64,000 bases of DNA. Origin: Narthecium ossifragum. Its lineage: Eukaryota; Streptophyta; Magnoliopsida; Dioscoreales; Nartheciaceae. Where the stretch lies: contig OY986973.1 in NCBI GenBank assembly GCA_963920575.1, positions 15,300,062 through 15,364,061 on the forward strand. The letters run 5' to 3'. This document shows positions 11,491 to 22,415 of this stretch, piece by piece. The notes below the pieces were generated by a model. The model was not told the origin of the DNA. It did not search any database and worked only from the letters and a program-made list of their open reading frames with translations. A program made the translations under genes and the position numbers. Each line of letters opens with the position of its first letter. Position 1 is the stretch's first letter.

Positions 11491-12783
11491 TGTCACCGGG
11501 TTACGCATCGGATAATTTTTTCACAAGTTTAGAGTTACCCGATGCCGGCGCCAAGAACCCTCTGCTCCTTGCTCCACGCGTTGAGCACTCCTTGCCCACT
11601 TCAAGACCCACGCCTTGGAGATGTTTGGTGCAGCAAGGTCCGTCCTTGACCAGCCTTCTCCGCGTCTTCTTCTCCTTCTTGCACAATAGCACACCAAGGA
11701 TGAAGGACCTATGATTTATGGCAAAGGGATGGCCCTCTTCTTTTATTGATCCAACAATCTTTACAAGAGAATCCCTCACAACTCTCTCTCTCCCTCCCAA
11801 GATACAAAGATCTCTCAATAAGGAACCTCCCAAACCCTAGCCAAAGCTTAGATGCTCCAACACCTTGGCCGCCCTACTCCTTATATAGAGGAATAGTCCT
11901 TGGCTTGCTCCAACAAGCCACACCTAAGAAGTCCTACTCAAAGTCCTGGCTTACATACATATCTAGGCTAAGGATAAGCATCACACTACGTTTCCAAACA
12001 TAGCTGGACTCTATCTTGAGTTTGCCTTGCTTAGGATAACCATGACCACCACTTGACTCAAAATAGGACTCCTTCCTATTCGTCCGAGCCAACAGCAACT
12101 TTCCATGTGCCAAACTTCGTATTCCCCGTGTCATCACCTATTCCAAGTCGAACTCATGCGAGACATTTGAATTTGCTCGGCTGGATCATCCTCCAAGGCC
12201 TATCCGCTCCGCCTGGCGCGCCGCCCCGTAGTCCGACTCGGAGTCGCGCGTCATCTTCAAATTCTTCCATACCAAAACCGTTTCTGATCGCGTCATCCGT
12301 CTTGGAGCTTCCATCCCAACTGGAATTAGGTGATTAGCCCGCGTGGCTTGCTCTCTAGCACTTATCGCATCAGCCTAGGCAAGCCAAGTCCTAGTCCGAC
12401 TAGGACTGGGCATCCTGAGCGCGTCGTGCACACGCTGTGTGCGCTCTCTCGCGTGCTGCACGCGCGCTTGACCCGCGCACCCATCTTGGCCGCCTTGGTG
12501 CGTGCCCCGCTTGCCTGACTTGCTCCCGCGTGCGTCTTGCTCTGCTGGGCTCGCGCCGCACCGCGTCCTGGCGCGCTGTTTTCCTCCTTGGCCCAGTCCA
12601 CCGCGCCATGCTTGGAATCCATCGCGCCATCTTTGGGGAAATGTCTTCTAGCCTCCATCAGGGACTTTTGCTCATGCGATCATGGTGTTTCCATACTGCC
12701 CATGACTTGGTGTGCCGTACCGCGCCATGGCCAAGGTCATGGCCCGTGTCAACTCCGGCCGACGCGCGCCATGGCCCGTGTCA
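11491..12783 (-). mobile_element. 5' LTR of chromovirus (outer end lost)
   Basis: It begins TGTCACCGGG directly after the primer site. Positions 12061-12783 are the duplicate of 1130-1847. The final ~20 bp present in the 3' LTR (ending CCTGACA) are absent because a Tekay/Del-like LTR fragment starts at about 12784. ORFs here are shadows shared with the other LTR copy. Confidence 0.8.
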
Positions 12784-14324
12784 ACTCCGGTGGTCGGTGT
12801 GGGAGACATGTCCGGATAAGGACGCGAACCGACTTAACCCGACACAGTCCGACCGATCGATCCTTGTTTAAACTCGAGCCTATAAGTAGCTCGAGACCTC
12901 CTCTGTTTTTCCGGTTTGTTTCTCTTCTCCTTCTTCCCTTCCATTCTCCCTCCTCCGACCATCGTTTTGAGTGCTTAAGGGCTCGTTGGACTCGTGGCAG
13001 AGAGAGGAAGATCCTTGGCTTAGTTTGAATCTGGTTTGGTGCTCGTACAGCAGGGATTCAGCCGAGGCTTGCGTAGTCCGGTAGGTTTCTTCCTACTTGA
13101 GTTTAATTTTGGGTTTTCTCTTAATCTAGCCGGTAGATCTAGGTGTTCTTTGTGTTGTTGTGTGCATCTTGGTTAGCTTAATTTCTAGTTTGAGTTTCAT
13201 ATGATTTAAATGAGATTTTGGTAGGATTTTAGTATTTTTAAACTCGGATGTTTCTAGTTTCTCTGTTCTTAAAAAAGAGTCGGTTTATGGCGTGTTTTTC
13301 GATCTGTACATGCATGATCTTGATTTATGATGAACATGAGAGTTGGAGATCTTTGGATTTCCTCTCCGTTTCAATAGGTTTCACAATTTTCTGATTTTCC
13401 TATGAATGGTTATGATTTTCCTACGGATGGACTGTGTTGCAGCAATTAAAGGTAATTAGTGAAGTTAACGGTTTTGATTAGCATTTTCCCGGTAATCGAC
13501 CCGTCGGATGTGTCCCGATTTTGAATATGTTGATCCTAGTATGTTTTCCAGCATTCTCCTAAGTTGGATCTCGAATCGGACGTCGTTTGGATGTCGGATC
13601 GACGAGGTCGCTTAGAGGATTTTGATGTTTAAATAATATTATATGTTCAAAACATATAATATAATATTATTTATGTTCATCTGAGTTTTCGGGATTGCTT
13701 CCCGTTGTAGGGGTCCGCGGTTGATGGTCGTGGTACCGTCGTAATGTCGGGACCCGTTGCAGATTGGCTGGCAGCGGTCGGTAGTATCGCTGCAGCAATC
13801 CAGTTGGACTTGTTTGTTATTTTATCATACCGTTGCATGCTTACTTCTTACCTGCGCATGATCATAGCATGTATTTTGATTGTGAATTAGATGCATAAGG
13901 ATAGGGCGTGGGCGATGGGTTGATCGCCGATCCGAAGCTTTCGGGTAGCTCGGATTTCGCTCTAGGACCGTGGCGGGTAGCTTGGTCCAGGTTCGATCGT
14001 AGTATTCAGTTGATATCGATGATAGGCTTAGATGACTTGAATACATGTCGATCGATGATTTAGAGGTTGTGTCGGCCTCGAGCGAGGTGCTGAGGGTGCA
14101 GCCAGTGTCATTCTTTCATCCTTGGGCAGAGGGTGTGCCTGCCCGGTAGATACTTGTCCTACCTAGTAGTGTCTTCGTCCTGCTATACTAGGTGTTTCCG
14201 GAATGGGCCCAGTTCGTTAGGGTGACCATGGTTGGATATCTAGAGACACTGGTGGGGTTATGAGACCCCATAGCACACCTAAGCATAGTTTGGGGGCGAC
14301 ATTATTGTGTCCCTTCTTTCTATG

Positions 14325-14662
14325 TGTAATGGCCCCCGCTGTCCGAGGCCACCCAGGGCCTGCGGGCTCCGTCTAGGATCCACCCGAGGGCCCCACCCGA
14401 CACAATATTGTCCGCTTTTAACTCACCGCAGAAATCTAGGAAAACTTCCCAGTAGGTCACCTATCCCGGGACTGTTCCAAGGCAAGCAAGCTTAACCTTG
14501 GAGTTTTCTGATGGATCACTGTCATCACGGCTTTAAAACGCGTTGTGTCTTTTAAGGGTTACTAATATACTTATTATCTACGTGGGGTTGCTCACCCGGT
14601 TACCTGGTTCGGCCACATGCCCTCCAGGCGAACACACACACCCAGGTACCCCGGGTCTCACA
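14325..14662 (-). mobile_element. Cassandra-like TRIM solo LTR
   Basis: A 338-bp insertion with ends TGTAATGG and GTCTCACA, flanked by a perfect 5-bp duplication CTATG (14320-14324 and 14663-14667). On the minus strand it starts TGTGAGACCC and contains a segment clearly derived from 5S rRNA (about 14440-14530). Cassandra elements are small non-autonomous LTR retrotransposons whose LTRs carry a 5S rRNA-like sequence and Pol III promoter; length, ends and the 5S-like block all fit. No internal domain is present, so it is a solo LTR. It lies inside LTR copy 3 and is therefore younger than it. Confidence 0.85.
14440..14530 (-). other. 5S rRNA-like segment with Pol III promoter remnants
   Basis: On the minus strand it contains CATCAGAAAACTCC, AAGGTTAAGCTTGCTTG, GATAGGTGACC and CTGGGAAG. 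These correspond, in order and spacing, to the plant 5S blocks CATCAGAACTCC, GAAGTTAAGCGTGCTTGGG (A-box), GATGGGTGACC (C-box region) and CTGGGAAG. It is diverged and embedded in an LTR, so it is not a functional 5S rRNA gene. Confidence 0.85.
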
Positions 14663-14809
14663 CTATGTGTCGTAGTGTAGAACCCTACTGAGCTTATTAC
14701 TCACTCCTACCCGGACTGTGTTTTACAGGTGCAGGTGTTTACTCTTCTTCAATGGCCCCTACCGGGCAAGTGTTTGGTGTCGCGACGGCGTTTGGTGGTG
14801 CTTGAGGAG

Positions 14810-16263
14810 TAATTGCTCACAAACGTTGTCGTTAAAATGTTGTTAACTTCAATCAAATCTTAAATTTATGTCCTTATTCAATCACTAATACTACTACGTA
14901 GACTAGCGGTGAAATCCGGAGTCGAACCACAGGGAATTACTAGGAAAAACAAAATCAGTGCTCGAAACTCTTGGTCAAAGCCAACAACTTCAAAGATAGA
15001 TTGATCTAACTGAAACTATCTAAGAAAGCAAAAGAAAATATTAAGGTTTTAATCAGATGGAAAAAGATGTCTTAGGAAATACACAATCCACCCTAGTTTC
15101 ATCCTTAATCTTCCATAGTTATCATCTTGATCACTTCTCTAAGCATTATGGATCGTATGGCTACAAGCTCACACGAATCCCTAAAAGAAGGTTTTATGTT
15201 TCCTACGGCATAATCTATTTTTGTTTGCCATAAATCATCTTTAGTCCTACCATTATCTTAAGTTATTCTACTCCTAATGACCTTAGCATGACTTATCTTC
15301 ACGTAGCATAGATTATCTCAAAGGCAAATCACAAACCACATGAAAACTATCTCATGATACTCTACAATCAAGTAAAACCATCATGTAGGACTAAGAATAC
15401 GTCAACGGAACTCTGTTCTTTCAACTCTATAATCATTAAAAACATATTCATGAGATTATATGTAGAGAAGTTCACAAAAATCCAACTAAGAAAGATCAAA
15501 AGTTACACTAGGGTTTCATGGTATTCCTAAGAACAAGAAATCTAGCCACTCAACTCTTGGGAATCATGAATCGGTGTAGAGGATGAATCCATTGATCCCC
15601 GTGAAAAGATCGCCGTCTTCAAAACCCTAACCTTCTCCTTCAAAATTTCTCCAAAAGATGCCCAATTTTCGGCCAACCAACCCCTCTTATAGATGTATTC
15701 CCGGAATTATGGTTATAGGTTGAGTTGCACCTCTAGTGCAACTTAGATTTCCTAGTTTAATTTTGACAACATTTTCCGGTCGCGACTGGGTTCAACCCGT
15801 CCGGAATTTGGAAATGTGCTCAACATGAAAGATGTAGATTAGGAAGCCTCCTATCATCTCCAGAAGATTTGACATTATTTGGACTTATCTGGAATATTTG
15901 GCGAATATTCGCCTGAGCATCGACGGACTAGTTTCCCAGCATCTGTTTATCTTCCTATTCTTGAAAACTGCTACTAAGTTGTCCAAAATCTCGCAAAGTG
16001 TCCAACATGAAAGTTGTTCATCTCGAAGTCTTCTATAAGGCCTCCACATTTCAGGAATTTAGGATTTATCTGAAGAATTTGGTGAATTCTTTTCAAACTG
16101 ACAGCGGAGCTACGTAATTTCCACATATTAGTCTTTTTTCTGTATTTTCTAACTTGAATCTTCACTAAACCTGAAATCAATTAACAAACTATCAAATACA
16201 AACACTCTCGGGCTAACAAATGTAAATTAAGGGGTTTAAGTATGAATATTTAGTGACTCATCA
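14810..16263 (-). mobile_element. LTR-like insertion (Athila/Tat-like family)
   Basis: It interrupts LTR copy 3 between two AGGAG pentamers (14805-14809, 16264-16268), a likely target duplication. The right end GTGACTCATCA matches the end of the LTR at 52007. TGTCGTTAAAATG at about 14827 resembles the LTR starts at 47793 and 56942, and AGTCGAACCACAGGGAA (about 14919) corresponds to the block shared by these LTRs. About 17 bases left of TGTCGTT are unexplained, so the left boundary is uncertain. No coding sequence is present. Confidence 0.6.
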
Positions 16264-16526
16264 AGGAGCGGTGATCGTCTATTTACCTTTGTGGTAGATA
16301 GCCTCCGACGGGAGTATGATGTATATAAATGTTAACCCTTTTGAGGATTTGAATTTATCTTATTATATTGTTGAGGTTTGGAATTATTGTTAAATAAGGG
16401 TGCTTGTGAAATGTTTAGGGAGACTAATAAATTAGAGGGAACCATCGCTAAAATTATTCCGTATTTAGTTAGGTTCCGGTTCGCGTCGCCCGCCTCGGTT
16501 GGGCCTTCGCGGGTCGAGACGCAACA

Positions 16527-16964
16527 CCGGTAGCCATCGCCGGCATCTCTACCTGCAGCAGCCCTCTGCCTGCCATCGTCGCCGCCTCTACTTGAGCCCT
16601 CGCCCGACCCCCACACCACCACCACCATCACCAATCCCCTTCCCTCCGGTAGTGGCCGCCGACATCTCCACCAGTGCCTCTTCCTTTTCCCCCGCCGCCA
16701 ATGCCTCCACCCCTCGAACCTCCATGCCGCCGTTGTCGTCGTTCGCTGGCACCAGGTCTGGTCTACAACCAACATCACACCAAATTGAGAAGAAAAGTAA
16801 AAAGAGTAGTTTGAGAATTTAAAAATATTATGATGCATTTAGTAAAAATGGTGGTGCATTTAAATGGCCCTTTTATTGGTTTACGCTTCCCACGTTAGCG
16901 TCAGTTTACCCTGACTGGCTGTAGTGTTTACGACTATACCCTCAAGAGATGTAAGTATTATTTT
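16527..16964. other. Unassigned flank between LTR copy 3 and Mutator-like element
   Basis: 16527-16790 is GC-rich and codes proline/serine-rich low-complexity peptide in several frames, with no recognisable domain. 16800-16964 is AT-rich. The last nine bases (TATTATTTT, 16956-16964) are the left target duplication of the next element. I see no gene here. Confidence 0.5.
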
Positions 16965-17214
16965 GGGATTTTTGCATTCCGGTACCATGTATTTTCCCAG
17001 AAATGTACTTTGGTATCATCAAGTTTGAGATTTGTAATTTGATACCACCAAGTTAGAAATGAAGTAAAATGTGATGTCGACCCCTAACTCCGTTACTCTA
17101 ATTTGACGGGAAATCGCTCACGTGCGCGCACGTGAGCGGTTTGGCACCCATTTCCCGGGTTTTGCTCTCGTTTCCCAGCTGTATCAAAACAATACTCGGC
17201 ATTCTGGGATTCTC

Positions 17215-17365
17215 CTCCGGTGACCCGTCTCAGGGCGGGAGCAGCGGGCTCGTAGGAGGAAGGGGTGCAAGGGGGAGCAGCAGCGCGGGCGGCGCCATGA
17301 GCTGCCAGGATTGCGATAACCAGGCCAAGAAGGACTGCTCTCACATGCGGTGCCGCACCTGTTGA
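17215..17365 (+). pseudogene. Captured SRS/STY/LRP1 zinc-finger fragment
   Basis: The reading frame gives a glycine/serine-rich stretch followed by [21 protein letters not shown] and a stop at 17363-17365. This is the RING-like cysteine signature (CX2CX7CX4CX2C) of the SHI-related/STYLISH transcription factors, which act in auxin and organ development. The family normally continues with CCKSRGF, which is missing, and Gly after the second Cys is replaced by Asp. It is a truncated fragment inside the Pack-MULE, not a gene. Confidence 0.88.
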
Positions 17366-17728
17366 AGGAGAATCTCCTCGTCGGACTTCCTCGACGCGTC
17401 CCAGTTGAACGACGGTGAGAGGTTGTAGGCCATCATCACTTCGAATAAGAAGAGAGAAAACAGAGTAAGACTAGAAAGAACCAGAGCACGTTCATCGTCA
17501 CAGAGAAAAGAAACGAAGGAAGATGAGAGGATAAAAGAAGGAAAGAAGAGAAAGGACAGTGAAGGAAAGGAGAAGGTTGCAAGGTTCCGACGCGCTTCCT
17601 CGATGGGTTCATCGTGTTCGTGGGAGAGAGAGAAGGAGAAGAACAGTGGCATTATTAGTGTACGATGGGTTCATCGTGTTCATGGGTTCATCGTGTACGT
17701 GTAGTAGGAGATGCGGGCTGTTTGGGGA

Positions 17729-17885
17729 AGGTGGAGTTGGCGTAGATCCCGCCGACCTTCGCGGCTGCGAGGACGACGTACCGGGGCTTCTCCACAGCAA
17801 AGAAGGCCTCGACGTCGGTTTGGTGATTGAGATCGAGCTCGGCATGGGTGTGGGTGACCACGTCAGTGAAGCCTAAGGAGACGAG
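17729..17885 (-). pseudogene. Captured GDP-L-fucose synthase fragment
   Basis: On the minus strand from 17885 the frame reads LVSLGFTDVV, THAELDLNHQTDVEAFFAVE, KPRYVVLAAAKVGGIYANST. This matches the N-terminal Rossmann region of plant GDP-4-keto-6-deoxymannose epimerase-reductase (GER), which makes GDP-L-fucose in the cytosol. The similarity stops abruptly at both ends and the strand is opposite to the SRS and DWF1 fragments. It is a roughly 50-residue captured piece without a start or active site. Confidence 0.88.
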
Positions 17886-18061
17886 CCCGGGTGAGGTCCT
17901 CTGGCCTCCTCGTCCTCGTCAGAGGTGGGCTGGGCGAGGGTGATGGCGGAGCTCGGCGGCCACGGGTACTCGCCCATGGGAATGGTTTAAGAGTTGGCAA
18001 ACAACAGAGCATCGTCGTCCTCGACTTCAATGAAGAACAGAGGAACAACAAGAAGAAAGAA

Positions 18062-18600
18062 GAAAGAACCTTGCTTTCCCCATCGTCTCCGAGCTGGATG
18101 ACCTCACCGTCGGAGGAGAGGTGGCGGGCCAGGGTGCAAAGGCCTTTGGAGGCGAGACGGTGGTTGGCATCGCCGGAGGGGGAGGTGAGCTCGTGGAGGA
18201 CCCGGGTTTGAAGTTGATTTGGGTGGACTACATTGTGCAGTTCAGGTGGATCATCATAGTTTTCGTCGTCATTCCCATCTCCGGTGCCCATGAACCTTGC
18301 TCTCCCCGTCGTCTCCGAACTGGACGACCTCACCGTCGACTCCGAGCTGGATCACAGTCCCCATGAACCTTGCTCTCCCCGTGGACGACCTCACCGTCAT
18401 CTCCGAGCTGGATCACAGTCCCCATGAACCTTGCTCTCCCCGTCGTCTCCGACCTGGACGACCTCACCGTCGGTGGTCTCATCAATGGCTACGGCATCGA
18501 AGGAAGCTCCCACATCTACGACCTCTTCTCCAACATCATTGTCTCCTTGGAAGTAGTCCTCGCCGACGGCCACGTTGTGAGAGCCACCAAGGACAACAGA
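18062..18600 (+). pseudogene. Captured, rearranged DWF1 (delta-24 sterol reductase) fragments
   Basis: 18213-18290 encodes the N-terminal membrane anchor (WVDYIVQFRWIIIVFVVIPI) of DWF1/DIMINUTO, the ER flavoprotein of brassinosteroid and sterol biosynthesis. 18421-18596 encodes part of its FAD-binding domain ([20 protein letters not shown], then [14 protein letters not shown]). The small block coding VSELDDLTV also occurs near 18070, 18300 and 18370, so the fragment has been locally multiplied. After ATKDN the frame runs into lysine/glutamate repeats and a stop. It cannot make an enzyme. Confidence 0.88.
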
Positions 18601-18860
18601 GGAGAGATAGAGAAGAAGAAGAAAGAAGAAAGAAGGAGGAGTCTCTTTCTCTCTCTTACGTCAGAAACCAGTCAAAATGTATAAAAATCGGTCAAAATTA
18701 GACATATAATAGTTTGCCGTCAAATTAGTATAACGACATATGTGGTTTGTATTAAAGTACATAAATGTATAAGTTAGATGTATCAAATTACAAATCTCAA
18801 ACATGGTGGTACCAAAGTGCATTTCTGGAAAAGTGCATGGTACCAGAATGCAAAAATCCC

Positions 18861-19051
18861 TATTATTTTTCTATGATTTAACCCAATCGGATTCGGATTG
18901 GAACCTTTTAACGTCTAAAAGTGGATCCGATAATAAAGCCTTGTAGAGACATATCGGGTTTGAAATGAGTTACCGGGTTCCGAGAAGAAGCTGTCGAGCC
19001 GAAGTAGCTCTCAAGTAGTACTTTAGTCTGTAGTAGGTCAAGGAGAGAGAG
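18861..19051 (+). promoter_or_regulatory. Upstream region and probable 5' UTR of the methyltransferase gene
   Basis: This short region separates the Pack-MULE from the first codon. I see no convincing TATA box in it, so the core promoter may be TATA-less or lie inside the element's right terminal repeat. Confidence 0.4.
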
Positions 19052-22000
19052 ATGGACACCGGCGGGTTGGATTCCGATGGCCGGGATTTCAGCAGCGCCG
19101 GCGAGATGTGGCGAGAGGAGATCGGGGCCGGAGAAGAAGACAACCACCAGAAACGCCAGCAGTGGTATAGCAAAGGCATCACCTACTGGGAGGTATACAA
19201 AGGAAGAGCCCCACATCATCTGTCTCCAAATCCAATCGTTTGGGATCTTTATGGGATTGAGTTCTTTTTCGTAGGGCGTGGACGCGTCGGTGGACGGCGT
19301 TCTTGGCGGATACGGCCTCGTGAACGATGCCGACGTGAGGGGCAGCGAGGTTTTCCTTAAACCCATCTTGGACGCTCAATTCGGAACCCAAAGGCGGCAC
19401 CTTGTGGCCCTTGGTACTCTCTTTGACATTTTTGTGGGTTAATGTTAGAGTTTCGTTTTATGATTTCAGGTATTAGGTTTTTGGGTCGGTTTGCTTTAAA
19501 GAATGCCGTTTTAGTGTTTCAGAATATAGTCGGGTGATGAAACTAAGTTTTTGATGGTAACTTCTGGTTTTTGAGGTTAAAGATTCTGATTGGAAGGCAT
19601 GGAATTGCTGCAGATTGTGGTTCCGGCATCGGGAGGGTCACAAAGAATTTTCTGCTAAGACACTTCAATGAGGTAACGAGTAATGTGCTCTTAAGCTCTT
19701 ATTTGTCTTTCTCAAATTGGCAATCTAAGTAGTTCTGCTTGTGTGCTGGCATAGTGAAATATGTTTATCTTCTACCTGAATCAGGTTGACCTTGTTGAAC
19801 CAGTGTCGCATTTTCTAGAGGCTGCTCGTGAAAATTTGGCTGCTGAAGGTGATTCAGACATAGATGCTCACAAGGCTGTGAGCTTCTTTTGTGTACCTCT
19901 TCAGGTTATTTCAAAATTGATTTGGTGTGTTACTTGGTATATACTTTTAGTTTCAAGCTGCCATTATCATTTATCTGTTATTTCAGGAATTCACCCCAGA
20001 AGTTGGAAGATATGATGTAATTTGGGTCCAGTGGTGTATAGGACAACTTACTGATGACGACTTTGTATCCTTCTTTAAGCGAGCAAAGGTATGTAAGGTT
20101 CCAAAGCATATTCTTCAGTACTGAAATGTCAGAGGGCAGTGTTTTCGGTAGGATGTTGTAACTGCTCTACATCTATTCCCTGTCTATCGAAGGTTAAATG
20201 ATATTTCCATGTCCATCTTGCTCTTGTTCGTGCTTATAAATTGAATTTGCCATAATGACCTTACAAGGAAAGATAACTTATATTTTACATAAACCTTGAA
20301 AGCAGCTTATTTTTAGCTTTCACTAAATAGTTCTCGTTCTAACCTAGAAAAGTCTTTTGGCTATAATCATCTGATATATGAAAATGTCCTCACAAAATCC
20401 TGATTATCTATTGGAATGAAAAATAGAATAAGTGAATTCTAGAAGAGTAATGAAATATTGAAGAGAACGATGCTAGAGAAAATGAGAAGGGACGGAGCTA
20501 TGGGTGCACAATAATCTCTCAGCCCTTTAGGCACCTTTTCAGTGTAGTATATCCATGCTTTTATATCTAGGTAGTCCAGGGACGGAACTAGGATTCCGGT
20601 GGTGGTGGTGGGGGGGTAAGTCGTTACAAAATATCAGTAATAATAACACTGTACTTTTTGCACAGAAATGATACATATATATAATCACTCAAACCATAAA
20701 AAAATTAATAAAATAAAAAACTATCTGTTGACATATTTCAATTAAATCATCCATAAGAGTGGAAGAGATTTTTCTACACAAAAAGATATTAAGTGTTACG
20801 TTGATATTTAGGTGAAAGAGATTTTTTTATATATTACATATTATGTAGCTAATTGGTAAAACTATTTGATTAAATGGGTCTAAATTTTAAGTAAAATCGT
20901 ACAAGTAATAATGGGGGGGGGGGGGGGGGGGGGGTGGGCGTGGTATCGCCGCTACCCATTCCTCCCATGCCTTTCAACCGGGGCGGGGGATGGGGGGCCA
21001 TGCCCTGGCCCCCCCTGCCTGGCCCTAATATAGTTCCATCCCTGAGGTAGTCTGATGACTAATGGGCTAAAGGGAAAGCCTGTAAGTAGCTATGTTAGTT
21101 GGTTGTGAGCACTTTCATCATTGTAGGATTCCAGTGTATGGTTTTAGATCGTATCTCTAGGTAGTAGGATTTATCAACATGGCTATCTGGCCATGCCTGC
21201 GCTCTTGCTTGTGCTTGTATACATGTGTTATGCCCTTTGCAAGTCGTACTGAATTTTTTCTTCTATGTAAAGGTTATATTGGAAACAAGGGGATCAGTAG
21301 TTAATCAACGAACCATTTGCTAAGAGTTATATACTAAAGATGCTACTTCAACATGTAAAGAGATATTTGTAGATAAGTTCAAGGTTCAGATGTTCAAATA
21401 TAGTCAACTGAAAAGAAGGTGTCAACTTCTTTGACGTTTTGTTGCAAGCTGTAAAATCATGTTCGTCATTGCGGAGAATCCAGAAGAATCTAAAAAAATC
21501 TTAGTTTCTGTATGGCTGTACAACATGGTGTGACAATGCGTTGATGTCCTACAAAAATCCAGGCGAAGACAGTTATTTATTAATGGTTAAATTACTTTTA
21601 GGCAGTCAAAATTTACCCAGATGTAGCTGTTATGCTTAGATTCCAGATTTCTGTAGATGACAACAAGACCTAATTACGTGAGTCAGCCAGTAAATTGGAA
21701 GTTTCCTTCCTATGAAGTTTGGGCCACTTTCTCCCTTCTAGTGACCTTTAAGCGCGCTTGATCTCCTTTCTTGATGTTCAGTAGACATACTTTCATCACG
21801 TTTCAATCTTCCCATTATCTCTAGTTTTCCATCAGTAAACCTCATAAGCACTATGACGTCTGTGTATGTGGATGTCAATCTCTTTCCTTGGCTTCCTATG
21901 TAAGTTTGATGTCACTAACTTGCATGTTATTGCACAGGTTGGCCTTAAACCTAATGGCTTCTTTGTTGTCAAGGAGAATGTTGCAAGAAAAGGTCTGAGT

Positions 22001-22415
22001 CCTTTATGCATTAACCCTACATATTTTTCAGTCATGATATATGGTGTTCCATTGTTTGTCTCCTTGATGTAGGATTTGTACTGGATAAAGAGGATCACAG
22101 TGTCACGAGGTCTGATTTGTACTTTAAGGAGCTTTTCAAAAAGTGTGGGTTATACATCTACAGCACAAAGGTCTCAGTTAATTTTCAAGTTCTGTACAAG
22201 CATAAATTAATGGGCTGCGCTTTTGTGGTTTTGGATAATTCCACTTAGAGTTCTACTTGGTTATTTGAATTCATTGTTTATGTCAGGAACAAAAGGGACT
22301 CCCTCAAGAACTATTTCCTGTCATGATGTATGCACTTTTAACCAGTAAGCCAAAAGGGCGTAATTCAGGCAGAAGAAAGGCACCACAGTATACGCCGGCT
22401 GTCATTAAGTCGTGA
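19052..22415 (+). CDS. Alpha N-terminal protein methyltransferase (NTM1/NTMT1 family), 8 exons
   Basis: Exons 19052-19192, 19275-19413, 19614-19672, 19785-19904, 19987-20088, 21938-21992, 22073-22170 and 22287-22415 join in frame with GT-AG introns to 843 nt, 280 aa plus stop. The enzyme transfers methyl groups from S-adenosylmethionine to the alpha-amino group of proteins starting, after Met removal, with X-Pro-Lys/Arg. It shows the N-terminal WYSKGITYWEGVDASVDGVL block, SAM motif LDCGSGIGRVTK (about residues 93-104), VDLVEPV, the substrate-pocket motif DVIWVQWCIGQLTDDD and a KENVARKG loop; its length suits plant orthologues. The Met at 19052 gives the natural N-terminus. Intron 5 (1849 nt) carries a hAT element. 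No disabling lesion is seen; it is the only intact host protein gene here. Confidence 0.95.
20577..21044. mobile_element. Non-autonomous hAT element in intron 5
   Basis: A 468-bp insertion with inverted ends CAGGGACGGAACTA and TAGTTCCATCCCTG, flanked by a perfect 8-bp duplication AGGTAGTC (20569-20576 and 21045-21052). CAGGG termini and an 8-bp duplication are diagnostic of the hAT superfamily. No transposase is present. It includes a run of 22 G residues (20913-20934). Confidence 0.9.

Larger units (their letters stand above)
12784..16526 (+). mobile_element. Tekay/Del-like LTR fragment (copy 3) with two nested insertions
   Basis: It matches copies 1 and 4, including the GGACCGTGGCGGGTAGCTTG block (13967-13986) and the 3' terminus ...CGAGACGCAACA at 16526. 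About 280 bp of the 5' end are missing compared with the inverse of copy 4, so the junction with the chromovirus LTR is a deletion or recombination boundary and no target duplication is seen. TATAAG at 12881-12886 would be its promoter. An AT-rich palindrome lies at 13627-13675. Nested inside are a Cassandra-like LTR (14325-14662) and a further LTR-like insertion (14810-16263). Confidence 0.82.
16965..18860. mobile_element. Pack-type Mutator-like element (Pack-MULE)
   Basis: Terminal inverted repeats of about 90 bp or more: GGGATTTTTGCATTCCGGTA at 16965 pairs with the reverse complement of 18770-18860, and they share GAGATTTGTAATTTGATAC. The element is flanked by a perfect 9-bp duplication TATTATTTT (16956-16964 and 18861-18869), the Mutator-superfamily hallmark. 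No transposase is present. The interior carries host-gene fragments in both orientations: an SRS/STY zinc finger (17215-17365), GDP-L-fucose synthase (17729-17885, minus) and DWF1 (18062-18600). Other GC-rich parts may be further captures that I could not identify. It lies about 190 bp upstream of the methyltransferase start codon. Confidence 0.92.

Noticed and set aside
14440..14530. Functional 5S rRNA gene
   Set aside because: Diverged from 5S consensus and embedded in a 338-bp LTR with target duplication; it is part of a Cassandra-like element.
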